Positions 10,701 through 18,441 of a DNA stretch of 42,384 bases are shown here, piece after piece; positions within the stretch are counted from its first letter, which is position 1; each line of letters starts with the position of its first letter. The DNA is from Roseospira goensis (GTDB taxonomy: Bacteria; Pseudomonadota; Alphaproteobacteria; Rhodospirillales; Rhodospirillaceae). The DNA is taken from NCBI RefSeq assembly GCF_014197795.1, contig NZ_JACIGI010000031.1, positions 1 to 42,384 of the forward strand. Direction: 5' to 3'. The notes under the pieces are model-generated. The model made no database searches. It was given only the letters and a program-made list of their open reading frames with translations, and was not told the DNA's origin. A program made the position numbers and the translations under genes.

Positions 10701-11853
10701 GGTCGAACAGCGTGCCGCCGCGCCCGATCATGAAGCCGCCCCGGACGCCGCCATGGATCATGCGGAACAGGGCGAGGATCTGGCCCCAGCCGCCGACCCG
10801 CTCGTCCATCGTGTCGGGGTGGCGGGCGCGGTCGTCCAGCAGGCGGGCATGCAGGCCGCGCAGGGCATAGCCGCGCTCGTACAGATCGCGGGCGGCCGCG
10901 TCGGTGCGGGCCGGCAGCAGGTCCCGGTCCTCGGCGAACAGGATGAAGACGAGGCGGAGAAGGACCGTCAGCAGGCCCTCGTACAGGTGCTGCGGCCGGT
11001 GTTCGACCAGGCCGGCGATCAGGTCGGGTTCGGCGGCCTTGAAGCCCCGGAGCAGGTCATGCAAGGCTCCCAGCACCTGCCCCGACAGCTTTGTCGAGAC
11101 ACTGGCCTGGGCGGCACGGCTTTCACGCAGCAGCGCGGACAGCCGGTGGCTTTCCGGTGCCGTGAACAGGCGCTCGACACCCAGCATCAGTTTGAGCCCG
11201 CCCAGCATGGACCGCCCGGCGACGGTCGTCAGCGGCTGCAGCGGGAAGGCGAGCCAGCCGGAAGTCTCACCCTTCGGCGCATAGACCAGCCGGATCTCGG
11301 CATCTTGAGGGCGCTGCCGTGGTTCACAGACCAGCACGCCGGCCTCGATGCCGCTTTCGCGCAGGAGGCGTTCGAAGCGGTGTTGCGGGGTCGCTTCCCA
11401 GCCGTCCAGGCCGCCGCGCGCGTCGGGATCGACACCGGGCGCCTCCAGCCGGACCAGAAGCTGATGGCGGGGCGCGCCGTTGGCCCCCGCGCCGGATTTG
11501 CCCGCCGCTTGAACGGCCCACTGCGGTTCCAGCGTCGTGTCGTAGTCCGGCAAATGGACGCAGACTCGGTCGTCCAGCGCGGGACCGTCGGGCGCACCCT
11601 CGATCCGCGCGGCCGGCCAGCCCAGGATGTCGCTGAAGAAGGCCCAAGGGTCGGGCAGGGATGGGCCGTCATCTGTCGGGTCGCCCAGCAGCGCCGCGAC
11701 GGCGGCGTTGTCGGCGCGGGTCTGGAGTTCCGGCACCAGACCCAGCTCGCGCAGCCGCTCCGGGGCGACCACGAGGCCCACGGGCCTGACATGATCAAGC
11801 CATTCCCGATCCGGATCGGTCAGGGGGATGTCGGCGTTTCGCATCCGCGTCAT
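7762..11853 (-). CDS. drmMI: DISARM adenine methyltransferase DrmMI
   Basis: The protein is about 1363 aa, a size usual for DISARM class 1 methylases of the Eco57I/PglX-like type. SAM-binding motif I (CDPAMGSGAFLVEACR) is near residue 588 and catalytic motif IV (GNPPF) near 832, typical of N6-adenine methylation. It would mark host DNA as self. The chosen ATG overlaps the drmD stop by 4 nt (ATGA); the reading frame extends 5 codons further upstream. Within the C-terminal third (about residues 1110-1210, bases 8231-8520) GC falls to roughly 39% by hand count, while the flanks look close to 70%. This part includes the likely target-recognition region, so a recombinational swap is suspected. No frameshift is visible. 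Confidence 0.92.
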   Translation of the reverse strand: MTRMRNADIPLTDPDREWLDHVRPVGLVVAPERLRELGLVPELQTRADNAAVAALLGDPTDDGPSLPDPWAFFSDILGWPAARIEGAPDGPALDDRVCVHLPDYDTTLEPQWAVQAAGKSGAGANGAPRHQLLVRLEAPGVDPDARGGLDGWEATPQHRFERLLRESGIEAGVLVCEPRQRPQDAEIRLVYAPKGETSGWLAFPLQPLTTVAGRSMLGGLKLMLGVERLFTAPESHRLSALLRESRAAQASVSTKLSGQVLGALHDLLRGFKAAEPDLIAGLVEHRPQHLYEGLLTVLLRLVFILFAEDRDLLPARTDAAARDLYERGYALRGLHARLLDDRARHPDTMDERVGGWGQILALFRMIHGGVRGGFMIGRGGTLFDPTRFPFLEGRATPDQASRVPALTDGTVLAILDGLLMLDGERLSYRTLDVEQIGSVYETVMGFTVEAACGPVLAIRGGKRNAVPVYVDLDELVGLKAKDRLKRLKEGTHRTSFGAGVERALKAANDRTALAAALEPIADERGSPGAAVLPAGAAILQPTDERRRTGSHYTPRDLSGPIVRQTLAPALERLGPDATPAQVLDLKVCDPAMGSGAFLVEACRVLAEALVAAWARHPGSRPQVPSDEDEDLLARRLVAQRCLYGVDRNPMAVDLARLSLWLATLARDHEFTFLDHALKAGDSLVGLTLTAIGALHWAPGGKGVPLLSRHVRQRIDKVMAARREIREAPDDVAQAVQEVRLRQVEPVLDEVRRLGDAVIAAFFSADRARAREKARQDLESWHDSPAEQGKVDDLRTGLRRGEHPVTPFHWPVEFPEVFVDRPNPGFDAIVGNPPFAGKNTLAAGHRAGYADWLKTINPGAHGNSDVVAHFFRRAFGLIREGGAFGLIATNTIRQGDTRATGLTAILKAGGAISHATRRLKWPGDAAVVVSVVTVVKGTVAKPLLDGRLVERISAYLVDGPLDDSPQRLTANRGKAFQGSIVLGMGFTFDDVAAAKGEASSLADMERLIEKDPRNAERIFPYIGGQEVNNDPRQRHRRYVIDFEDFPLRRDPNTDSWWDLSEEARDRQRRDGIMARDYPGPVAADWPDLLEIIERTVRPERATDNRPAYRNRWWRFAERRSGLYCDISSNDWVYATSSKASPQFLISILQSSLVFSQNLNVFLGNDIKFSCIQCRIHETWARFFGTTFKDDLTYTVSDCFFTFPFLNNSIDPALEAAGRAYHDHRAALMIARDEGLTKTYNRFHTPREKSADIVRLRELHTAMDHAVLRAYGWDDLIPDAVPEFLTEDTEADFTYQGRLFWPAPVRDEVLARLLALNAERAAAEQALGLTAGPRDDAGDDAEDDGDETKGTGRAPDRQGELFADP
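8231..8520 (-). other. AT-rich mosaic block inside drmMI
   Basis: About 290 bp with roughly 39% GC (114 of 290 by hand count) sit in a gene otherwise very GC-rich. The frame stays open. The encoded part contains WVYATSSKASPQFLISILQ and ends at the conserved DCFFTFPF motif, which lies at the end of the target-recognition region in related methylases. The sharp change of composition at both edges suggests import by recombination. Confidence 0.7.
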
Positions 11854-14800
11854 CCCGTCGCCGGCCAAAGATAGACGAGGCCGACCGCCTCCACCCGGTG
11901 TGCGCGCGGGGCATGGGCGTCGCGGACGCGGGCGGGTTCCTCGGCGATCTCGCGATCAAGGGCGGTCAGGCGCTCCGCCCAATGGCGGCGGTCGCGCTCG
12001 CGCTGGCGGCGTTCCTCGGCCGGCCAAAGTTCAAGCTGATCGGCGTCTTTCGCCGTTCTTGCGATGCGCGCACGCTGGTCCACCAGAAGCGCTTTCAGGC
12101 TGTCCGCCTCGCGCGCGCCCAGGGTTTCCAGTTGTGCCGTCACGGTGTCCAGGCGCGACGCCGCGCGCTCGTTCAAGGTCGCCTTGAGGGCGCGGGAGTC
12201 ACCGGGGGCCATGGCGCGTACGCGGTCGGCCACGGACTCAGGTACTGGACGACCAGCGCGGAGGGCGTCCTCAAGCTGGTCCATGGTGGTCGCCTCGCCC
12301 GTCTGCCCCAGGGCCTTGAGCGGGGTTCGGCCCCAGTCCCGTTCGCGAATCAGAGCGGTCACCGGGATGAACTCCTCGTGCAGGCGGGCGGCGCCGGGGC
12401 CATAGACGGCCAGACGCCCGACCATGACGAGACGCGGCTGGGCACCGGGACCGATCAGGGCGCAGACGCGGTTCAGGCGGGCCTGGAAACCCTGCGACAG
12501 GAACCGCGACAACAGCCGCCGGACGAAGCGGTGTTCCAGGTGGATCTGGACCACGTCGGCAGCATCGGCGCCCGTCTCTGCGATGGGCGGTTCGAAGGCG
12601 ACGGCGCGGGCCGGTTCACGCTGGCGCCAGACGGCGACGGGTTCACGGTGTCCGCGTTTGCGCGGGCGGAGATCGTCGAAGATGGTTGTCCAGCCCGGAT
12701 CATTCGCGAACAGCGGCAAGGCGGGGTCCAGCCTGAAGGTCTCGACGCCGTCCTTCAGCGTGTCCGCGCGGGCCGCATCCAGGGACACCCCCGACCGCCC
12801 CAGGGCCGTTTCGACCACGCGTCGCAGCTCACCGGGATCAATGCCGACCTTGCGTCGGGAATCTTCCAGAACACGGCGCAGATCATCCAGGTCCGCCTTC
12901 AGGCGTGAGATGCGGGCGTCCCGTTCGTCGTCCATCTCGTCGCGGCTGGTGGCAAGGCCCGCGTCGTCCTCTTCGGCGTCGATGGCCCGTCCCAGCGCGG
13001 CGGCATCGCCCTGTCGGATCCCCGCGCGCGTCAGGCGATCCGAGATGCGCGATTCGACGACCTGCCCGACGGAGCCAAGCTGGGTGCGGATGCGCTCGGT
13101 TTTCTCCACCAGGGTGCGCAGGACTACGTCTTCCGCGCGCTGCGCATACACAAAGTAGCGGCACGTCACGACGGGGGAAGGCTGAAGCTTGCGGTCAATA
13201 CGGCCGTTGCGTTGTTCCAGGCGGCTGGGGTTCCAGGGCAGGTCCACATGAATCAGGTCGTGGCAGTGGCTTTGCAGGTTGATGCCCTCCCGCGCGGCAT
13301 CGGTACACAACAGGATGCGCACGGGCGCCTTGTCCGGATCGGCGGTGAAGGCGGCCTTGACGGCCTCGCGGCGGTCGGCACCGGTGGCACCGGTGAAGGT
13401 TTCGACGCGAGCATCGGCGCGGTCCGTCTCGGCCAGGGCTTCCAGCAGGCGCTTCTGCAACCAACGCCGGGTGTCTTCGTACTCGGTAAACAGGATCAGC
13501 CGGCGGCGGGTCCAGGTCGTGCCGTCGTCGGCCAGCATGTGGGTCCGCACCCATTCCATAATCCAGTCGACGCGCGCATCGGGTCTGGTTGCCGCCGGTT
13601 TCGCCACCGCCAGCATGCGATCAACGTGTTCAAGCTCGTCCGCAAGGGCGGTGCGGGTCGCTTCGCGGGCGCCCAGACGGGTGATTGCGTCCGTCTCGTC
13701 ATCCTCCTCCCGGTCCAGCATGTTTTCGAGGGTGGCGTCGTCGTCCGCGCCTGGGAGCAGGTCGTCAAGGTCCGGTGGCGACAGGTCGTCCGGCTTGGGC
13801 CTGTCCAGGAGGTCTTTCTCTGCGGCGTCCAGCGCGGCGGCCAGGGATCGGCGGTGAACCTCCAGCGTGCGGGCGAACGCCGCGACCGAAGACAGAAGGC
13901 GCTGTTGCAGATGAATGAAGACCAGCGTTGCCCGCGTCCGCTGTCCGGGCGGAAGACCTGCCAGACGACTGTCGCGCACGTCGGCATATGCCATCAACAT
14001 GCGCGACAGAACGAGTTCCGGCGAGGAGTCTGGCAAGCCGTCCAGGACAACCGGCTCCACCCTTCGTTCAGGAAAGGCACGAGAGTCGATGGCTCTCAGG
14101 TCTGCCTTCAGGCGGCGCACCATGATCGGCTCCAGGTCCCTCGGGCGCACCGGCACTCCCCGCGTGAAGCGCTGCGGGTCCAGGATTTCCAGCAGGGCCG
14201 AAAAGCTGTTGGAATGGCCGTTGTGGGGCGTGGCCGTAAGGAACAGGCGATGTTCGAACCGGGGTGCGATGTCGCGGATGGCCTGGGTGAACTGGCTGTC
14301 GATGGCGTATTTTGCGCCGCTTGCGGGGGCTGAGTTGTGCGCCTCGTCGAGGATCAGTAGTGAACGGGGGCGGAAGGAGCCGAGGATATCGCGCAAGCCG
14401 GCCGTGTAGGTCTCATCGGTCAACAGGCGGTGCGAAATGATGAAGCGTGACCCAGTGCTCCAGGGGTTGACCCCAAACCCCCTCAATCGCCGCAGCTCGG
14501 CAAGCCTTTCTCGGTCGATGATGGTGAATGAAAGGCCGAACTTGGCTTCCAACTCGTCCTGCCATTGCTGAGTCATGGATGGCGGGGCCGCCACCGCTAT
14601 CATGTCGATGCGCCGCCGTAGCAGGAGTTCGCGAACAATCAGGCCGGCCTCAATGGTCTTGCCCAGGCCGACGTCGTCAGCGATCAGCAGGTTGACGCGT
14701 GGGAGTCGGAGCGCCTTGCGTAGTGGCAACAGCTGATAGGCATCCAGGCGAATACCGGCCCGGAACGGCGACTGCAATAGATGCCGGTCCGCCGAGGTCG

Positions 14801-15101
14801 CCGTGTTCCATTTGAGGGTTCGCAGATAGGAGGCGAACACTGGAATGTCGTCCGTGCCGTCTCGAGCGATTTCCCCCCACGCATCATCCGACAAAACCTG
14901 CGGCGCGATCTCCGCAGACCAGACCACATCCAGTTGGTCACCCTGAGCGTCGTCGGAAATACAAGAAAGGTTGAGGAAGGGCGTCCCGCCATCAGGGTGC
15001 GAAGCGCCTTCTACAAGCCAGGGGCGTCTACGGATCTCGACGAAATCTCCTACGGAAGGATGGCGCTCCACCGAGTTCTCCATGTCAGGTGTCGCCCTCA
15101 T
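11850..15101 (-). CDS. drmD: DISARM SNF2-like helicase DrmD
   Basis: The 1083-aa SNF2/SF2 helicase defines class 1 DISARM. It has Walker A (ADDVGLGKTIEAGLI, about residue 140), DEAH (LLILDEAHNS, about 252), a TATPHNGH motif III region, and a C-terminal helicase domain (LFTEYEDTRRWLQKRL about 540; LCTDAAREGINLQ about 595; WNPSRLEQRNGRIDR about 625). It is the first gene of the operon. An alternative ATG lies six codons in (15083), and neither start has a convincing ribosome site. It presumably translocates on DNA together with the methylase and DrmAB to exclude phage DNA; this is a family-based role. Confidence 0.92.
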   Translation of the reverse strand: MRATPDMENSVERHPSVGDFVEIRRRPWLVEGASHPDGGTPFLNLSCISDDAQGDQLDVVWSAEIAPQVLSDDAWGEIARDGTDDIPVFASYLRTLKWNTATSADRHLLQSPFRAGIRLDAYQLLPLRKALRLPRVNLLIADDVGLGKTIEAGLIVRELLLRRRIDMIAVAAPPSMTQQWQDELEAKFGLSFTIIDRERLAELRRLRGFGVNPWSTGSRFIISHRLLTDETYTAGLRDILGSFRPRSLLILDEAHNSAPASGAKYAIDSQFTQAIRDIAPRFEHRLFLTATPHNGHSNSFSALLEILDPQRFTRGVPVRPRDLEPIMVRRLKADLRAIDSRAFPERRVEPVVLDGLPDSSPELVLSRMLMAYADVRDSRLAGLPPGQRTRATLVFIHLQQRLLSSVAAFARTLEVHRRSLAAALDAAEKDLLDRPKPDDLSPPDLDDLLPGADDDATLENMLDREEDDETDAITRLGAREATRTALADELEHVDRMLAVAKPAATRPDARVDWIMEWVRTHMLADDGTTWTRRRLILFTEYEDTRRWLQKRLLEALAETDRADARVETFTGATGADRREAVKAAFTADPDKAPVRILLCTDAAREGINLQSHCHDLIHVDLPWNPSRLEQRNGRIDRKLQPSPVVTCRYFVYAQRAEDVVLRTLVEKTERIRTQLGSVGQVVESRISDRLTRAGIRQGDAAALGRAIDAEEDDAGLATSRDEMDDERDARISRLKADLDDLRRVLEDSRRKVGIDPGELRRVVETALGRSGVSLDAARADTLKDGVETFRLDPALPLFANDPGWTTIFDDLRPRKRGHREPVAVWRQREPARAVAFEPPIAETGADAADVVQIHLEHRFVRRLLSRFLSQGFQARLNRVCALIGPGAQPRLVMVGRLAVYGPGAARLHEEFIPVTALIRERDWGRTPLKALGQTGEATTMDQLEDALRAGRPVPESVADRVRAMAPGDSRALKATLNERAASRLDTVTAQLETLGAREADSLKALLVDQRARIARTAKDADQLELWPAEERRQRERDRRHWAERLTALDREIAEEPARVRDAHAPRAHRVEAVGLVYLWPATG

Positions 15102-15201
15102 CCTGCCTGATCTGGTTCTCCAATCAAGGGTCGAGGATCAAGCCCTGTCAGATCCTTTCAAATCTGAAAAGCCTTATCGTAGCGTGGCGCTGGCGGCCGC
15201 G

Positions 15202-15221
15202 ATGCGGATTTATCTCCGCAT
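15202..15221. promoter_or_regulatory. Inverted repeat upstream of DISARM operon
   Basis: ATGCGGA-TTTATC-TCCGCAT is a perfect 7-bp inverted repeat with 6-nt spacer about 100 bp upstream of drmD, in an AT-richer gap between araC and drmD. It could be an operator. A weaker repeat TTTCA-AATC-TGAAA lies at 15156-15169. I see no clear -35/-10 pair. Confidence 0.35.
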
Positions 15222-15299
15222 GATGCACTCTTAACGGATCCCGATCCCGCCTGCACCGCTTTCGTGAAACCGTTCTGGCGAGTGCTTCTGAGGCGGCCA

Positions 15300-16178
15300 C
15301 TAAATCCTGTCCCGGCGGAACTGCGAGGGCGTCGTTCCGGTCACCTTGCGGAACACTTTGGTGAAATGTCCGTGGTTGGAGAAGCCTACGTCCAGGGCGA
15401 TGTCGACGATGGTCCGGCGGTCGTCCAGTAGGAGTTCCTTCGCCTTCTCGACCCGCCGTTCATGGAGATACTGGTACGGGCTGCGGCCGAACGAGGTGTG
15501 AAACGCAGTGCCGAAGTGTGAGCGGCCGAGGCCGACCACTGTGGCCATCTCGGAAAGCGGAACGGTGCGGTCGAGGTTGGCGTCTATGAAAGCCGTGATC
15601 CGTCTCTGTCGCGAGGCGCCGAGGCCCCCGGAGAGATAGTGCGCGTCACCATCTCCGACGGCGTACTTCTCAAAAAGCCGGAATGCGAAAGCCGCGCCGA
15701 ATTGGTCGACGGACCGGCTTGCTCTTTCAGCCGCCTGATTTAGGGTTTCCGCAAACCACGGGATCATGTCCGACAGCACGGTGTCCTCGACGACAGCAGA
15801 GGGGATGAGACGCGGCACCTTCCCCTGGAACATCGGCGCAATCGACGACTCCACGAACTCCGGCGTCAGCGCCACAATCAGGGCGGCATCGCACCCATCC
15901 CATTCGACCCGCACCGGCCGATCCGCCGGGATCAGATGGAAAGCGGTTCCGGACAGCGATACCGTCTGGTCCTTCGGCGCGTCCAGGGTGCGCCAGCGGG
16001 CTGTCACCGCGCTCGCCGGCCGCACGAGCGCCGTCTGAAGAAGTTTCGTCCAGTGCCCCGGACGGGGCGGGAACCGGCAGCGGCAGACGATGAGGCCGTT
16101 ACCGGTCGCCCGCTCGGTCAGAGTGTCACACAGGACCAACCTGTCCGCCTGGAAATCGATCGTCAGGATGTCCGTCAT
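15300..16178 (-). CDS. AraC-family transcriptional regulator
   Basis: The 292-aa protein has an N-terminal sensing region and a C-terminal double helix-turn-helix of the AraC/XylS type. The HTH covers about residues 195-292, with GLGRSHFGTAFHTSFGRSP, YLHERRVEKAKELLL, IVDIALDVGFSNHGHFTKVF and ending TPSQFRRD. The start at 16178 has GGAG 8 nt upstream; an upstream ATG at 16238 has less support. It lies on the same strand as the DISARM operon, ending 198 bp before drmD, so it may control that operon, but its ligand and targets are unknown. It could equally be an unrelated neighbour. Confidence 0.88.
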   Translation of the reverse strand: MTDILTIDFQADRLVLCDTLTERATGNGLIVCRCRFPPRPGHWTKLLQTALVRPASAVTARWRTLDAPKDQTVSLSGTAFHLIPADRPVRVEWDGCDAALIVALTPEFVESSIAPMFQGKVPRLIPSAVVEDTVLSDMIPWFAETLNQAAERASRSVDQFGAAFAFRLFEKYAVGDGDAHYLSGGLGASRQRRITAFIDANLDRTVPLSEMATVVGLGRSHFGTAFHTSFGRSPYQYLHERRVEKAKELLLDDRRTIVDIALDVGFSNHGHFTKVFRKVTGTTPSQFRRDRI

Positions 16179-16603
16179 GGCAAGCGCTCCATGATCGGTG
16201 CGGTCGACACCCCCCAAGCACGCTCTCGCAGCGCGCAACCGCTAAAGGCACGGCAAGACTTCGATTATGGTTCATCGTCTTCTTGTCTTAATTGTGTCGA
16301 CAGAAAATGGTCGTTGGACGGATGTATGGCGATGTTTAGAGCCGCTCTAGTCTGCGGGCATCGCGTCTCACTGCCGGGGAAACAGCAGAGGTCTGCGACG
16401 TTTTGGTTCGTTTGCCTGATATCGCATGAGACCCCGGTATTTCGTGAAAGCCGCTCTTGCCAGGGTTGTCGATAGTCATCGACAGGGCCGCGTCAGGTAG
16501 AACGGCCGGAACTCCGAACATCCTCTGATCCCGTTCCAATCCGGTGCGACATCGTCGGCCGGTTGCGCCGTTTCGCGCCGTGGTCCTTGAGGAGGGCCGT
16601 TCC
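16179..16603. other. Divergent intergenic region with 7-bp inverted repeat at 16467-16484
   Basis: These 425 bp separate the divergent araC and DUF2285-type genes and hold no convincing ORF. The part near 16255-16340 is AT-richer, as expected for promoters. A perfect repeat TGTCGAT-AGTC-ATCGACA at 16467-16484 lies about 120 bp before the DUF2285 gene and is a candidate operator for one of the two regulators. Confidence 0.45.
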
Positions 16604-17432
16604 ATGATCGAGAGGCGCCGCTTTCCTCCGCCGCCTTTTCCGCCGCCCGACTGGCGGAACGCCGCGACCTATCGCCCCCTGCTGGCGCTCGACCGAACCG
16701 CCTGGGCTTGGCAGTGGCTGAAACGCAACCCGGACTTCCTCGTGTCGGTGCGGCGGACCCGGCCGTACGCGAGCACACCCATTGCCAGGACGCCCGCGCC
16801 TCGGTTCGTGATCTCGCCCCGTGCCGAGATGGACCACCAATGGGGTGTCCTGTTTCGCCGACGAGACGATGGACCTGGTGTTCTGGTCGAGCGAGATGGT
16901 GCCGAGCGTCCTGACCGTCGAGGCCCGGGCTGGGGATGCCACCGCGGCCGAGCCGTTCGACCTGGGCCGGCTTCCGCTGCCGATCATGCTGCTGCGGCAA
17001 CCGAGCAGCGCCCGGCAGTTGCTGATCCGGGACGGGGCGCGCTGCCTCCAGATCGAGGTGCTGACCAATGGAACGCCCCGGCATCCCGCGCGGCATCCGG
17101 TCCGCCTTCTGTTTCCGCTGGGGCCGGCGCCCGAGGACGAGCCGCGCCTGTTGGCCTTGCGGCGGTTCCTGCATGTCCGGCGGGAAAGCGTCCTTCCCGA
17201 CCGCCTGTACCCGCCGGAACGGCGTGCCGGGCGGTGGCTGGACATGCTACGCGCCTGCGATGCGCGACGGGCCGGAGCGTCCCAGCGCCAGATCGCCGCC
17301 GCCATCTTCGGCGCGGACCGGGCGGCGCAGGACTGGGGCGGGCGGTCGGACTATCTGCGCCTGCGGGTTCAGAGACTGGTTCGCGGCGCCGAGAACATGG
17401 CGGCTCGGGGGTATCGCGACCTCCTTCGGTAA
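16604..17432 (+). pseudogene. DUF2285 (RovC-like DNA-binding) regulator, frameshifted
   Basis: The N-terminal part in one frame (start 16604, GGAGG upstream) reads DWRNAATYRPLLALDRTAWAW and WLKRNPDFL, the domain found at the front of these regulators. Around 16841-16850 the frame must shift by one base: the continuation FADETMDLVFWSSEMVPSVL and the C-terminal DUF2285 domain (QLLIRDGARCLQIEV ... DYLRLRVQRLVRGAENM) lie in the next frame and stop at 17432. One extra G in the G4 run at 16842-16845 would explain it. Such proteins sit at the edge of alphaproteobacterial conjugative elements and regulate transcription. It is either a true inactivation or a base error in the sequence. Confidence 0.7.
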
Positions 17433-17498
17433 GCGGGAACCTGCTGGAGGCGGAGGGTCGGTGGGGGATCCGCGACGGGTTTGGATGGCGGAGGGAGT

Positions 17499-17552
17499 TG
17501 TCAACGCCGCGTGAATTTTCCCCAGAAGTGGCGCGCGAATTTTCCCCACATT
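17499..17552 (+). repeat. IS21 left terminal repeat
   Basis: It starts TGTCAACGCC and contains two copies of a (G)AATTTTCCCCA block about 23 bp apart. It matches the right end at 37 of 54 positions by eye. Confidence 0.9.
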
Positions 17553-17562
17553 GAAAAAAGGG

Positions 17563-18441
17563 TTATGTGTTGGGCTGTTGATCGGGGCTCCTGTTTTTCG
17601 GTGGTCGGCCCCTTCGTTTCGGCGCCGTCGGGGACGGTGATGTGGACGGTCGGGCCAGTGTGTTTTCCGGGATCAGGCCGGCGTGCTGACGCAGGCGATA
17701 GCTGGCGCCTTCGATCTGTATAACGACGGCGTGGTGGAGCAGGCGGTCGAGCAGCGCGGTGGCGACGACGGGATCACCGAAGACGTCGCCCCACTCGGCG
17801 AAGCCGCGGTTGGACGTGAGGATCATGGCGCCGCGCTCGTATCGGGCATTGACGAGCTGGAAGAAGAGGTTGCCGCCGCCGGGGATGACGGGCAGGTAGC
17901 CGATCTCGTCCACGATCAGCAGCGCCGGCCGGCAGAGGAAGCGGATGCGTTCGCGCAGGGTGCCCTCGCGTTCGGCCTTGGCGAGGGATGCGATGACCTC
18001 GGCCAGGGTGGCGAAATAGACGCTGCGGCCGGCCTTGACCGCCTCGACACCCAGCGCCAGGGCCAGATGGCTCTTGCCGGTGCCGGGCGGACCGAGCAGA
18101 TGCAGGACCTCATGGCGGTCGATGAATTCGAGCTGCGCCAGGGTGAGGATGCGATTGCGGTCGAGCGACGGCTGGAAGGAGAAGTCGAAGTCGGCCAGGG
18201 TCTTGACCGTGGTCAGCCGGGCCATCTGCAGGGCTGCTTTCACGCGGCGTCCCTCGCGGCCGGTGTATTCCTCGGCCAGCAGGGCGTCGAGCGCCTCCAG
18301 CGGGGCCACCTCACCGCGCTCCAGCTGGCGGATGGTGTGGTCGAGAATCTCCAGGGCACGCGGCATCTTCAGGCCGACGAGATGCCGCCGCAGGCTGTCG
18401 ACGGTGGAGGTGGCGCCGGTGGTGGTCACGGTCGAGGTCAT
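17563..18441 (-). CDS. istB: IS21 transposition helper ATPase IstB
   Basis: The 292-aa protein is an AAA+ ATPase of the IstB/DnaC-like group: Walker A LLGPPGTGKSHLALALG, Walker B LLIVDEIGYLP, then LTSNRGFAEWGDVFGD. It assembles on target DNA and delivers it to the IstA transposase. The start is the ATG overlapping the istA stop by 4 nt (ATGA), the usual coupled arrangement. The C-terminal tail is basic and Pro-rich (PKRRGRPPKN). Confidence 0.97.
   Translation of the reverse strand: MTSTVTTTGATSTVDSLRRHLVGLKMPRALEILDHTIRQLERGEVAPLEALDALLAEEYTGREGRRVKAALQMARLTTVKTLADFDFSFQPSLDRNRILTLAQLEFIDRHEVLHLLGPPGTGKSHLALALGVEAVKAGRSVYFATLAEVIASLAKAEREGTLRERIRFLCRPALLIVDEIGYLPVIPGGGNLFFQLVNARYERGAMILTSNRGFAEWGDVFGDPVVATALLDRLLHHAVVIQIEGASYRLRQHAGLIPENTLARPSTSPSPTAPKRRGRPPKNRSPDQQPNT

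Noticed and set aside
16476-17305. Minus-strand ORFs of 232 and 270 codons opposite the DUF2285 gene
   Set aside because: They mirror the real coding strand; the translations are Arg/Gly/Pro-rich without domains, while the plus strand shows clear DUF2285 similarity.
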